Of a stretch of 64,000 bases of DNA, positions 36,947-45,219 are shown piece by piece. Numbering within the stretch: the stretch's first letter is position 1; each line of letters opens with the position of its first letter. The translations under genes were made by a program, and so were the position numbers. The notes under the pieces were generated by a model that searched no databases, was not told the DNA's origin, and was given only the letters and a program-made list of their open reading frames with translations. Source of the stretch: Vescimonas sanitatis (lineage in GTDB: Bacteria; Bacillota; Clostridia; Oscillospirales; Oscillospiraceae); NCBI RefSeq assembly GCF_049060325.1, contig NZ_JBMGPW010000002.1, forward strand, positions 310,001 to 374,000, written 5' to 3'.

Positions 36947-38812
36947 TTATTCGATGTTTTGCCTTTCAGCAGCAATGCGTGTTCTTTTACCAGAGAATGC
37001 AATGCCGATTTTTATAATTGATGTAACATTCATTGCCTGCAAATCAACGCTGTATGCACGGTCGTTAATCTGTTGCAAGGCAACATTAGCAAGGTCTTCA
37101 AGCTGTGTTTCAGAGCGGTCTTTCCCGGCCTTTAATTCAATCAGAATACCAGGCAGCCGCTTATTCAAAGGAAGCATCTGAATATCAAATCGTCCATCAC
37201 CAGCTTCGCGATTGGAGGTAATGCGATAGCTGTTGTCCATCACAGCGCACATACCCAATATCAGACCATGGTAAAATGTTTCGTCGGCAGCATCGTGGAA
37301 ACTTATTGTTTGGAGCAGAAACTTCTCCAAGGTTTTTTGCAGTGAGTCGCTATCTACCTTGTAGATAGCTTCCTGAATAGCAACAGCAACGGAACGAGGA
37401 ATAATATTCTCAAGCTGAGAGAGGATCTCCTTGCTGTAGACGAAAGAAATCTCTTTGTTGGGCAGAGCCACTTCGCACATATAATCCTCGCCGTAAGACT
37501 GGTCGCAGCTCACAGCCTTCAAATAACCTGCCACCAGCAGGAAGCTGTAAACAGAGGACGGATCATTCTGGATCTGCGGATAAATGACGCCGGTGTCAAT
37601 GTGCGTAACGAAGGATTCGCCCTTCATCAACAGCTCCAGACGCTCCATAATATCCGGCGTTGCAGAAGCCAGCACCTCACGGATGATGTCATTGCTTCCG
37701 GTGGACTGCCAGAATGCTTTGGGACGGCAGTTATTATTGAAGTATCCAATGACAGACCAGGGATTAAAAATCTCGGTATTGCCGAAAAGGTAACCATCAT
37801 ACCACTCGCAAAGCTCCTGATATTTATCAGAAGCATGATAGTAGTCTGCCATCTCGTGTACTTCGCTTGAAGTGAAGCCGAAATATTTACTGTAGCGCTC
37901 GTCTAAAATCGAGTTGATCTTCAGATTGTTCAGGCCACTGAAGATACTTTCCTTGGCAACACGCAGGATGCCGGTCAGGAAACCATAGCTCAGATGCGGA
38001 TTGTCTTTCAGACCACCGGAGAACAGGTTTCGCATGAACCCGATGATCGTGTCGTAGAAGCCGCTCACATGGCCCTGCTGAATGGGAGTGTCATATTCGT
38101 CAATGATGACGATAGGTGCGACATCGTGGTGCTTATGGAGGAGCAGCGTCAGTGTCCGCAGGGACATTTGATATTCCACTTCGTCAGCGGCTTCTGTTGC
38201 AAGAAGGGAATATTCCTCTTTTTCGTAATCACTAAGTGCGGAACTGGCTGCCAACTCGTCGTGGCGGCGGAATTCCTGCGCGATCAGCTTTTGGAGCGTC
38301 TGATAGGTTTCTTCCCAAGAGGTGTATTTAACATCCTTAAAGGACAGGAAGATCACAGGGTACTTTCTATGGTGGGCAAGATAGGATTCTCCGCATGACC
38401 AGATTTTCTTATCTCTGAAGTAAACGGAAGTGTCCTCGGTCGTCTTTTCAAAGAAAGTGCGGAGCATATCCATGTTAAGCGTCTTGCCAAAACGTCTCGG
38501 ACGGGTGAACAGGGATACCTTGGGGCGCTCGTCCAGAAACTCTTTGATCATTAAGGTCTTGTCTACATAGTAGTAGTTTTTGCAGGCGTCCCGGTAATCA
38601 GATACGCCAATAGGCAACGGCTTGCGCGCAGATGATGCTGCGGGCTTTACCTCACTCCGATGACCACGCTTATCCATCGGCTTTTGAGCGCTGTCCGGGA
38701 TAAACCACTGCCTGCCCTCCTTATACGCGCCGGAAATGCGTCCGGCTTTGCAAAGCGCATTGACCCGCCGTTCGGTGATCCCCCAAGCGGCAGCCGCTTC
38801 TTTGATCGTCAT
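36947..38812 (-). CDS. HTH / AAA-ATPase-like / PD-(D/E)XK protein
   Basis: 621 residues; ATG at 38812 after TGGAGGTG. Residues 1-45 are a MerR/excisionase-type helix-turn-helix (TIKEAAAAWGITERRVNALC). Then comes the AAA-ATPase-like family (PF09820 type): PIGVSDYRDACKNYYYVDKT, Walker A RPRRFGKTLN, Walker B PIVIIDEYDTPI. The C-terminus is a PD-(D/E)XK nuclease (PF08011 type): GDGRFDIQML...GILIELKAG with Asp and Glu-x-Lys in place. The family is abundant in Firmicutes and Bacteroidetes; its role is unsettled (selfish or defensive). The added DNA-binding head is unusual and may regulate its own promoter, which carries three TATTCGGA boxes. Confidence 0.85.
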   Translation of the reverse strand: MTIKEAAAAWGITERRVNALCKAGRISGAYKEGRQWFIPDSAQKPMDKRGHRSEVKPAASSARKPLPIGVSDYRDACKNYYYVDKTLMIKEFLDERPKVSLFTRPRRFGKTLNMDMLRTFFEKTTEDTSVYFRDKKIWSCGESYLAHHRKYPVIFLSFKDVKYTSWEETYQTLQKLIAQEFRRHDELAASSALSDYEKEEYSLLATEAADEVEYQMSLRTLTLLLHKHHDVAPIVIIDEYDTPIQQGHVSGFYDTIIGFMRNLFSGGLKDNPHLSYGFLTGILRVAKESIFSGLNNLKINSILDERYSKYFGFTSSEVHEMADYYHASDKYQELCEWYDGYLFGNTEIFNPWSVIGYFNNNCRPKAFWQSTGSNDIIREVLASATPDIMERLELLMKGESFVTHIDTGVIYPQIQNDPSSVYSFLLVAGYLKAVSCDQSYGEDYMCEVALPNKEISFVYSKEILSQLENIIPRSVAVAIQEAIYKVDSDSLQKTLEKFLLQTISFHDAADETFYHGLILGMCAVMDNSYRITSNREAGDGRFDIQMLPLNKRLPGILIELKAGKDRSETQLEDLANVALQQINDRAYSVDLQAMNVTSIIKIGIAFSGKRTRIAAERQNIE

Positions 38813-38845
38813 ATTGGAACACCTCCATTGCAGTTTGTCAAGAAT

Positions 38846-38912
38846 ATTATAATCGCTGCTCCGAATAAAATCAACTATATTATTCCGAACAATAGAGGCG
38901 TTATTCGGAATA
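38846..38912 (-). promoter_or_regulatory. Promoter with three TATTCGGA boxes
   Basis: Minus strand: TTGATT (38869-38874), 17 bp, TATAAT (38846-38851). TTATTCGGA lies inside the spacer (38859-38868); two more copies, in inverted arrangement, lie at about 38879-38889 and 38901-38912 (TATTCCGAAC...TTATTCGGAATA). Probable operators for the HTH-headed protein that follows. Confidence 0.7.
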
Positions 38913-38944
38913 GTAGTTTTCCTGCAAATATTCTGTCCTTTCCG

Positions 38945-38981
38945 ATAGCTATTTCCTGCTTTCTGTGATATTGTTCGTTTG
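38945..38981 (+). promoter_or_regulatory. TAGCTATT leader motif, copy 3
   Basis: ATAGCTATTTCCTGCTTTC then TGTGATATTGTTCGTTTG, 20 bp before the start at 39001. Confidence 0.55.
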
Positions 38982-39000
38982 CCAAAAAGGAGGCGATGAT

Positions 39001-39714
39001 ATGCAGAAAGAAAATAATCTCACGGTCGGGCAATGGTGCGACCACTGGTTCACCGCTAACCGCCACAAATGGAATAGCAACACCGAGGGCGGGTACCGCA
39101 ATCTGATCTACAGCCACATCATCCCCGGCATCGGAAGTGTGGCGCTCTCTGACCTGACAGAGCAGACCATCACCGATTTCTATGAGACGCTACGGAGTCA
39201 GGGACTCAGCGCCAGAAGCGTCTGGTGCGTCCACCTGCTTCTGCGGCGGTGCATGGACGAAGCGGCACAGGACCAGCTTATTCCCTACAACCCGGTGCGG
39301 CTCTGCCAGGAGCCCAAGGCAGAGGAATACAAAACAGCCCCTTTGCGATTGGGGCAGCTCCAGCGTTACCTGAACGCAGCGGAGCAGCTCGGCGTACTTC
39401 CCGTCATCTATACAGGACTATCAAGCGGCCTGCGGCAATGTGAACTGATCACCTTGTCGTGGGCCGATTTTCATATCCGCTGCAGGTACATCCTCAAAGG
39501 CCAGCGGTTGCTGACGCTCAATGAGAAAGCGGCGTATCTCCTGACGCGGATATCAGAAACCAGTTCATCATATGTGTTCCAGAACCCTAAGACCGGAGTA
39601 CCCTACAAGCTCCACGAGTTCTACTACTTACACAAGAAGATCCTGAAACAGGCCAGGCTCCCGTGGGTGGCCTTTCGGGATCTGCAGCGCCAGTGCATGG
39701 AGGTGGGAATATGA
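39001..39714 (+). CDS. Tyrosine-recombinase-like protein, catalytically degenerate
   Basis: 237 residues; ATG at 39001 after AAGGAGG. The core-binding domain is normal (LTVGQWCDHWFTANRHKWNS...IIPGIGSVALSDLT) and the first catalytic Arg is kept (SSGLRQCELITLSW), but box II reads AFRDLQRQCMEVGI where active enzymes have HDLRHT, and the protein ends there. The box II His/Arg and the nucleophilic Tyr are therefore missing. It is coupled to the next gene by an ATGA overlap. It may be a remnant or a DNA-binding partner of the active recombinase that follows. Confidence 0.8.
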   Translation: MQKENNLTVGQWCDHWFTANRHKWNSNTEGGYRNLIYSHIIPGIGSVALSDLTEQTITDFYETLRSQGLSARSVWCVHLLLRRCMDEAAQDQLIPYNPVRLCQEPKAEEYKTAPLRLGQLQRYLNAAEQLGVLPVIYTGLSSGLRQCELITLSWADFHIRCRYILKGQRLLTLNEKAAYLLTRISETSSSYVFQNPKTGVPYKLHEFYYLHKKILKQARLPWVAFRDLQRQCMEVGI

Positions 39715-40670
39715 CACTTCAGGAATACATCAGCTTCTGGCAGGAAACCTATGACAAGCATCAGAGCAGGCCGACTACCTATGCGGCACACAACTATGTA
39801 TTCAAGAACCATATTCTCCCCGGTTTGGGTGATATACCGCTCTCTGAATTGACATCGGAGATGGTTGGAGAATTTCTGGAGGAACGGAAGCGCTTCGGCA
39901 ATCATCGAACCGGCAGCTCTGGCTTGGGAGAAGAAACCATGCGGCACATCCACCGCCTGCTTCAGCAATGCCTGGACCAAGCCATGCGGGATGGCCTGAT
40001 TGGCGATAATCCCGCCAGAGCGTTCCACTACTCCAAGCCAAAGAAGGTCAATGCCGATGTGCTGACGCCGCTGGAGATGGAGGATTATCTGGATGCGGCA
40101 GAACGGCTGGGGCATCTCCCCATGTTCATGCTGGCCTTAACGGCTGGCCTGCGGCAGGGTGAGCTCATCGCCCTGAAATGGAATGACCTCAATGTAAAAA
40201 ACAGGACGCTGACCATATCAGAGCAGCGCTCTGTAGAACGGCGGGAACTGATCGAATATGGCTCGGAAACGAGAACAATAACCTTGACATCGGAGGTGAT
40301 CGACCTCCTGATCATGGAACACACCAAGCATCCAAAAAGTCCGCTGATGTTCATGCATCCAGCAACGCAGAGGCCCTACTCGCCGCAGATGGTACGCCGG
40401 ATGCATAACGAGATCATCAAGGAAGCGGGGCTTGACCATATCCGATTCACAGATCTCCGGCACACCTGCGCCGTTCTATCTCTGCGGAACGGCATGGAAA
40501 CCAAGGAACTGGCGCGGATGTTGGGACATTACCGGCCATCGATAACCCGGCAGAACTATGAACCTTATCTGCCGCACAAGGTGCAAAAGGATGAAGATAT
40601 ACCAAACGAAGCCACTCAGGGCGAGCTTCAGCAGGCGGCAAATGCTCTGGATAATCTTCTGAATTTCTGA
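39711..40670 (+). CDS. Tyrosine recombinase, partner of the degenerate copy
   Basis: 319 residues; ATG at 39711 overlapping the previous stop, with GGAGGTGG upstream. It lacks an AP2-like arm domain and starts with the core-binding domain (MTLQEYISFWQETYDKHQSR). Catalytic residues: TAGLRQGELIALKW, FTDLRHTCAVLS (Thr instead of the usual first His), MLGHYRPSITRQNYEPY with the Tyr. It ends in an acidic helix. Probably an active integrase for the small module 38.9-41.2 kb. Confidence 0.88.
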   Translation: MTLQEYISFWQETYDKHQSRPTTYAAHNYVFKNHILPGLGDIPLSELTSEMVGEFLEERKRFGNHRTGSSGLGEETMRHIHRLLQQCLDQAMRDGLIGDNPARAFHYSKPKKVNADVLTPLEMEDYLDAAERLGHLPMFMLALTAGLRQGELIALKWNDLNVKNRTLTISEQRSVERRELIEYGSETRTITLTSEVIDLLIMEHTKHPKSPLMFMHPATQRPYSPQMVRRMHNEIIKEAGLDHIRFTDLRHTCAVLSLRNGMETKELARMLGHYRPSITRQNYEPYLPHKVQKDEDIPNEATQGELQQAANALDNLLNF

Positions 40671-40698
40671 TATCTATTCCGCAAAAGGTGAGTTGTCC
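40670..40698 (+). promoter_or_regulatory. TAGCTATT leader motif, copy 4 (diverged)
   Basis: ATATCTATTCCGCAAAAG then GTGAGTTGTCC, overlapping the recombinase stop codon and 42 bp before the DUF6550-like start. Confidence 0.45.
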
Positions 40699-40739
40699 AC
40701 AGAACTCAATCATTTTACATCCAAAGAGGAGGAACCAAA

Positions 40740-41246
40740 ATGAAAAAGAGAATCATCGTTACCGCGGTTACCGCGGCGATTACCGCCTGTCTCGCCCTGT
40801 GTGCCGCCGTGTGGCCGCAGGCCGAAACGGTCGAGAAAACACCCGCGCCGAGCGAAACGACCGCCGTGACCACTCCACGGCCGACACTTCCGGAAGCAGA
40901 GAAACCGGTGCTGCCAGTGGTAACAGAAAAGAAAGAATCGAAAATGCCGGAAGCTGAATCAGCCCCGGAAGTAGCCACCGAGGAGTTGCCCATCCCTGTA
41001 CCGGAAATAGAAGATGAAGCCGAGACAGAACAAGAATATGTACCTCTTACGCAGACAGATTCCATCCCGGTACAGCCCACGCAACCTGAACCTAAATCGG
41101 CACCGGAGCCAATAGCTAACGATAATGAACTGGCGGATATGGTCTATGTCCCCGGCTTTGGCTGGATACAAAGCGAAGGCCCCAATCATGTCGAGTATGC
41201 CGAGGATATGTACGAGAACGGCAACAAAATTGGCACCATGGGCTGA
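40740..41246 (+). CDS. Secreted/anchored DUF6550-like protein, copy 2
   Basis: 168 residues; ATG at 40740 after GAGGAGG. Signal/anchor IIVTAVTAAITACLALCAAV, a Pro/Glu/Thr-rich spacer, and the conserved end block VYVPGFGWIQSEGPNHVEYA, EDMYENGNKIGTMG. Start and end match the protein at 25084 closely (LCAAVWP...GFGW...GPNH...ENGNKIG). Here it follows an integrase rather than the DUF6809-like gene. Function unknown. Confidence 0.75.
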   Translation: MKKRIIVTAVTAAITACLALCAAVWPQAETVEKTPAPSETTAVTTPRPTLPEAEKPVLPVVTEKKESKMPEAESAPEVATEELPIPVPEIEDEAETEQEYVPLTQTDSIPVQPTQPEPKSAPEPIANDNELADMVYVPGFGWIQSEGPNHVEYAEDMYENGNKIGTMG

Positions 41247-41256
41247 CCTCAAAAAT

Positions 41257-41328
41257 TGCGCCGCATAAACAATGAAATAACCGCAGGGGAGCAAAAAAAG
41301 CATTCCTGCGGTTACCATTTGCCAGTTT
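41257..41328 (+). repeat. Border box copy with following hairpin
   Basis: TGCGCCGCATAAACAATGAA begins 10 bp after the DUF6550-like stop; AACCGCAGG...CCTGCGGTT then forms a 9-bp stem (about 41278-41316). Confidence 0.65.
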
Positions 41329-41408
41329 ATAATTCAAAATCTCTCGTCTGGAAAGGACATCACGAATCTGAAAATTGGATTTTCAATAGACAAACTGAAG
41401 CTGCTGTG

Positions 41409-41436
41409 TTAGAATTAACCTGTATTAGTGTATACT
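41409..41436 (+). promoter_or_regulatory. Promoter of the XRE/AlbA_2 pair
   Basis: TTAGAA (41409-41414), 16 bp, TATACT (41431-41436), 18 bp before the start at 41455. Confidence 0.6.
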
Positions 41437-41454
41437 CTGACACGAGGTGTTACG

Positions 41455-41670
41455 ATGACGATTTGTTATAATAAGCTGTGGAAACTCCTGATTGATAAAA
41501 ACATGAAAAAGAAGGATCTGCGTCTGGCTACCGGCATGTCTACGACCGCCCTTGCCAAGCTGGGCAAGAACCAGCATGTCAGTACAGAGATTCTGACGAA
41601 AATCTGCACCGTACTGGATTGCGACTTCTGCGATATCATAGAGCTCGTAAAGGAGGAAAACCATGATTGA
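41455..41670 (+). CDS. Small XRE/Cro-type regulator, paralog of 9600
   Basis: 71 residues; ATG at 41455 after CGAGGTG. NKLWKLLIDKNMKKKDLRLA, TGMSTTALAKLGKNQHVSTE is nearly the same helix-turn-helix as at 9600 (KLWKLLIDKxMKKKDL, NxHVxTEILxKIC). It overlaps the AlbA_2 gene by 8 bp and is therefore its co-translated regulator. Confidence 0.85.
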   Translation: MTICYNKLWKLLIDKNMKKKDLRLATGMSTTALAKLGKNQHVSTEILTKICTVLDCDFCDIIELVKEENHD

Positions 41671-43120
41671 CTTTTCCAAAATCGAGCAGTATCGGGAGAA
41701 CAACCGTATTGAGGCAAAGAAAGCCCTTGGCGGTCTGCCCAAAAGCATTTGGGAAACCTACTCTGCCTTCGCCAATACCCACGGCGGCATTATCCTGTTG
41801 GGCGTGGAAGAATGGGCGGATAAATCCCTGCACACGGTAGATCTGCCCGACCCTGACAGACTCATTAAGGAGTTCTGGGATATCGTCAATAACCCCAATA
41901 AGACCAGCGTGAATGTCCTGTCCTCCAAGGATGTATTTGTCCAAGAGGTGGATGGCGACCACATTGTGGTCATCAATGTTCCCCGCGCGGAACGCTCCTA
42001 TAAACCGGTGTATGTGGACGGCAATCCGCTCTGCACCTACCGCCGCAACGGTGAGGGCGACTATCGCTGCACCAAGGAGGAATATCAGGCCATGGTGCGG
42101 GATGCTTCCGTGAAAACCCAAGACATGCTCATCCTGAATGAAATGGACTTGACGGTGTTCAACAGAGAAAGCATCCGCAGCTATCGCCAGAGAATGCGCC
42201 TCTCCCGCCCCGGCCATGTGTGGGAAGCGCTGGAGGACGAAGATTTTCTCCTGAAGCTGGGTGCTGTGGGCATCGGCTCTAATGGAAAGAAGCATCCCAC
42301 TTCTGCCGGACTTCTCATGTTCGGCAACGAATACGATATTGTGCGAGAATTCAACGCTTACTTTCTGGACTATCAGGAACAGTATGACGCTGATACCCGT
42401 TGGACTGACCGTATCATATCTTCTTCCGGCGACTGGAGCGGCAATGTGTATGACTTCTATTTCCGGGTCTACAACAAGCTGATTCAGGATATCAAGGTTC
42501 CCTTTAAGATGGAGGGTGGCACCAGAGTGGACGATACCGATGTGCATAAAGCTCTGCGTGAAGCGTTGGCGAACTGCCTGGTTCATGCTGACTATTATGG
42601 CAGACAGGGGTTGGTCATCGTCAAAAAGCGTAATAGCATTACGATGTCTAATCCGGGCAGCTTCCGCATCGAAATTGATGCCGCAAAGAGCGGCGGTGTT
42701 TCTGATCCGCGTAATGGAGCGATGCTGAAGATGTTCAACCTGATTGATATTGGTGAGCGTGCTGGTAGCGGCATTCCGAATATCTTCCGCGTCTGGCGCG
42801 AGCAAAATTGGACAACTCCGGAGATTACAGAGCAACTCGAGCCGGAGCGGACAACATTAACGCTCTTATTCTCCAAGAGTGACGATAAAAAAGCGGCGAT
42901 AAAGAGTGACGATAAAAAAGCAACGATAAAATCTGCCCGGCAGAAAGAAGAAATCATTGCATACCTTACTGATCATATTTCGGCCAGAAGTGCCGATATT
43001 GCAGAGCTCCTTGGAGTCAAAAGTACACGAGCCAAGAAACTCCTCTCTGAACTGACTGCGGAGGAAATTGTCGTAGCCGAAGGCGGAAATCGAAACAGAA
43101 CTTATAAGCTGAAATCTTAA
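41663..43120 (+). CDS. AlbA_2 (Schlafen-type) / ATPase-like regulator
   Basis: 485 residues; ATG after AAAGGAGG. The N-terminal AlbA_2 domain (NRIEAKKALGGLPKSIWETY, SAFANTHGGIILLGVEE) is the DNA/RNA-binding fold shared with Schlafen proteins. A central HATPase_c_4-like part (ALREALANCLVHADYYGRQG, IDIGERAGSGIPNIF) follows, then a C-terminal winged helix (RSADIAELLGVKSTRAKKLL). A 24-bp tandem repeat at about 42883-42932 codes SDDKKAAIK-SDDKKATIK in the linker. Relatives are called ATP-dependent DNA helicase-like or transcriptional regulators; several are linked to defence. It lies directly before the RM operon. Confidence 0.85.
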   Translation: MIDFSKIEQYRENNRIEAKKALGGLPKSIWETYSAFANTHGGIILLGVEEWADKSLHTVDLPDPDRLIKEFWDIVNNPNKTSVNVLSSKDVFVQEVDGDHIVVINVPRAERSYKPVYVDGNPLCTYRRNGEGDYRCTKEEYQAMVRDASVKTQDMLILNEMDLTVFNRESIRSYRQRMRLSRPGHVWEALEDEDFLLKLGAVGIGSNGKKHPTSAGLLMFGNEYDIVREFNAYFLDYQEQYDADTRWTDRIISSSGDWSGNVYDFYFRVYNKLIQDIKVPFKMEGGTRVDDTDVHKALREALANCLVHADYYGRQGLVIVKKRNSITMSNPGSFRIEIDAAKSGGVSDPRNGAMLKMFNLIDIGERAGSGIPNIFRVWREQNWTTPEITEQLEPERTTLTLLFSKSDDKKAAIKSDDKKATIKSARQKEEIIAYLTDHISARSADIAELLGVKSTRAKKLLSELTAEEIVVAEGGNRNRTYKLKS

Positions 43121-43212
43121 TAGTCCAGAATAACGGGTAGAAACTTTAGTAAGATACCATTCAGGATATGATCATTGGTGCCTTATTACAGCGAGAAAGG
43201 AAACGAAGAAAT

Positions 43213-45219
43213 ATGGACAATCAGGTGCATAATCAAATAGTTAGTTTTATATGGAGTATCGCAGACGACTGCCTGCGTGATGTTTATGTGCGCGGCAAGT
43301 ACCGTGATGTGATCCTGCCGATGACGGTCATCCGGCGTTTGGATGCTCTTTTGGAGGACAGTAAAGAGTCTGTCCTGGATATGAAGAAAAAGTTGGATGC
43401 GGCAGGTATCGATAACCAGTGGCCTGCGCTATGCAATGTGGCAGGGCAGGCTTTTTGCAATGCGTCGCCGTTCCGTCTACGTGACCTTACCAGCCGTGCG
43501 AAAAAGCAGACCTTAAAAACGGATTTTGAAGCATATCTTGACGGCTTCTCTCCGAATGTGCAGGAGATCCTGGAGAAGTTCAAGTTCCGTAATCAGATCG
43601 ATACCATGATCGAGGCAGACATTCTCGGCGCAGTTATTGAAAAATTTATATCTTCGGATATTAACCTCAGTCCGAACCCGGTGTACAAAGATGAAGAAAA
43701 GACCATTCTCAAGCATCCCGGTCTGGACAACCACGGCATGGGTACGATTTTCGAGGAACTGATCCGTAAGTTCAACGAGGAGAACAACGAGGAAGCCGGC
43801 GAACACTGGACGCCCCGTGATGTTGTTGAGCTGATGGCAGACCTTATCTTTATGCCGATTGCGGATCAGATCAAGGACGCTACTTACTCCTGCTATGATG
43901 GGGCCTGCGGAACGGGTGGTATGCTCACCGTTGCACAGGATCGGCTTATGACACTGGCGACACGGCGCGGCAAAAATGTTTCTATCCACCTTTTTGGGCA
44001 GGAGATCAACCCGGAAACCTATGCCATCTGCAAAGCGGATATGTTACTCAAGGGTGACGGCGACCAGGCAGAACATATCAGTTACGGCTCAACGCTGTCC
44101 TTGGACGGCAACGCCACCCGGCAGTTTGACTTCATGCTCTCAAATCCGCCTTATGGCAAGAGCTGGAAAACCGATGCCGAAAAGATGGGCGGCAAAAAGG
44201 AAATCCTCGACAGCCGTTTCAACGCTTATCTGGACGGCGGGGAGCAGCTCACGATGATTCCGCGCACAAGCGACGGTCAGCTTCTGTTTCTGTTGAATAA
44301 CGTGGCAAAGATGAAGAAAGACACGCCCCTCGGCAGCCGCATTGCGGAGGTGCATAACGGTTCGTCCATCTTCACGGGCGATGCGGGAAGCGGCGAAAGC
44401 AACGCCCGCCGCTATATGATTGAGAACGATCTGGTGGAGGCCATTATCGCCGTGCCGGAGAATATGTTCTACAATACGGGCATCGGCACATTCATTTGGG
44501 TGCTTTCCAATAAGAAAGAAGAACGCCGCAAGGGCAAGATTCAGCTCATCGACGCAACGGCGATGAAGTCGGCGCTGCGTAAGAACATGGGCAAGAAGAA
44601 CTGCGAATTTACCGAAGAAATCCGCAAGGAGATCGTTCGCATGTTCCTTGCAATGGAGGAAAGCGAAGTCAGCATAATTTTGAACAACGAGGACTTCGGT
44701 TATTGGAATGTGACGGTGGAGCGGCCGCTGCGTTTGCGCGTGTATCCTGACAGAGCAATTCCGGCGGATACATTCAAGAAGTCGGATGAATACGACAGCG
44801 TGATCGTAGCTATTGAAAAAGCTGCGAAAACCGCACCGTTGGATGATTGGACCGCTTTTGCCAAGGCTACCAAGCTGAAAGCCGCCGCATTGAAAAAGGT
44901 ACGCCCCTTTATCACGGAGAAAGACCCGGCCGCGCAGCCAATCGAGGGTGAACCGGATGTTGACCTGCGCGACACGGAGAACATTCCGTTCCCCTATGAG
45001 GGCGGCATTGATGCCTTTATGAAAAACGAGGTGCTGACCTATGCACCGGACGCTTGGGTGGACGAGAAGAAAACGCAGGTCGGCTATGAAATCAGCTTTA
45101 CGAAGTATTTCTACAAGCCCGTGGAGCTGCGCCCCATGGATGAGATTTTGAAAAGTCTAAAAGAGTTGGAGCAGGAAGCGGACGGGTTGCTGGCGGGTAT
45201 CATGGAGGGTGTGCAATGA
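43213..45219 (+). CDS. hsdM: Type I RM modification subunit HsdM
   Basis: 668 residues; the ATG at 43213 (MDNQVHNQIV) follows GAGAAAGG. HsdM N-terminal helical domain (IVSFIWSIADDCLRDVYVRG), then the N6-adenine methyltransferase core: motif I DGACGTGGM (about 232) and catalytic NPPYG (about 314). The C-terminus (ITEKDPAAQPIEGEPDVDLR) is the part that meets HsdS. Gene order hsdM-hsdS-DUF4145-hsdR with overlaps of 4, 0 and 1 bp around the DUF4145 gene. It methylates the bipartite site set by HsdS. Confidence 0.95.
   Translation: MDNQVHNQIVSFIWSIADDCLRDVYVRGKYRDVILPMTVIRRLDALLEDSKESVLDMKKKLDAAGIDNQWPALCNVAGQAFCNASPFRLRDLTSRAKKQTLKTDFEAYLDGFSPNVQEILEKFKFRNQIDTMIEADILGAVIEKFISSDINLSPNPVYKDEEKTILKHPGLDNHGMGTIFEELIRKFNEENNEEAGEHWTPRDVVELMADLIFMPIADQIKDATYSCYDGACGTGGMLTVAQDRLMTLATRRGKNVSIHLFGQEINPETYAICKADMLLKGDGDQAEHISYGSTLSLDGNATRQFDFMLSNPPYGKSWKTDAEKMGGKKEILDSRFNAYLDGGEQLTMIPRTSDGQLLFLLNNVAKMKKDTPLGSRIAEVHNGSSIFTGDAGSGESNARRYMIENDLVEAIIAVPENMFYNTGIGTFIWVLSNKKEERRKGKIQLIDATAMKSALRKNMGKKNCEFTEEIRKEIVRMFLAMEESEVSIILNNEDFGYWNVTVERPLRLRVYPDRAIPADTFKKSDEYDSVIVAIEKAAKTAPLDDWTAFAKATKLKAAALKKVRPFITEKDPAAQPIEGEPDVDLRDTENIPFPYEGGIDAFMKNEVLTYAPDAWVDEKKTQVGYEISFTKYFYKPVELRPMDEILKSLKELEQEADGLLAGIMEGVQ

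Noticed and set aside
41636..42835. Minus-strand open frame of 399 codons
   Set aside because: Antisense to the AlbA_2 gene; no start region and no recognisable domain.
42883..42932. Short direct repeats as a CRISPR array
   Set aside because: Only two units without spacers, inside a coding frame. No repeat-spacer series or cas gene was seen anywhere in the window.
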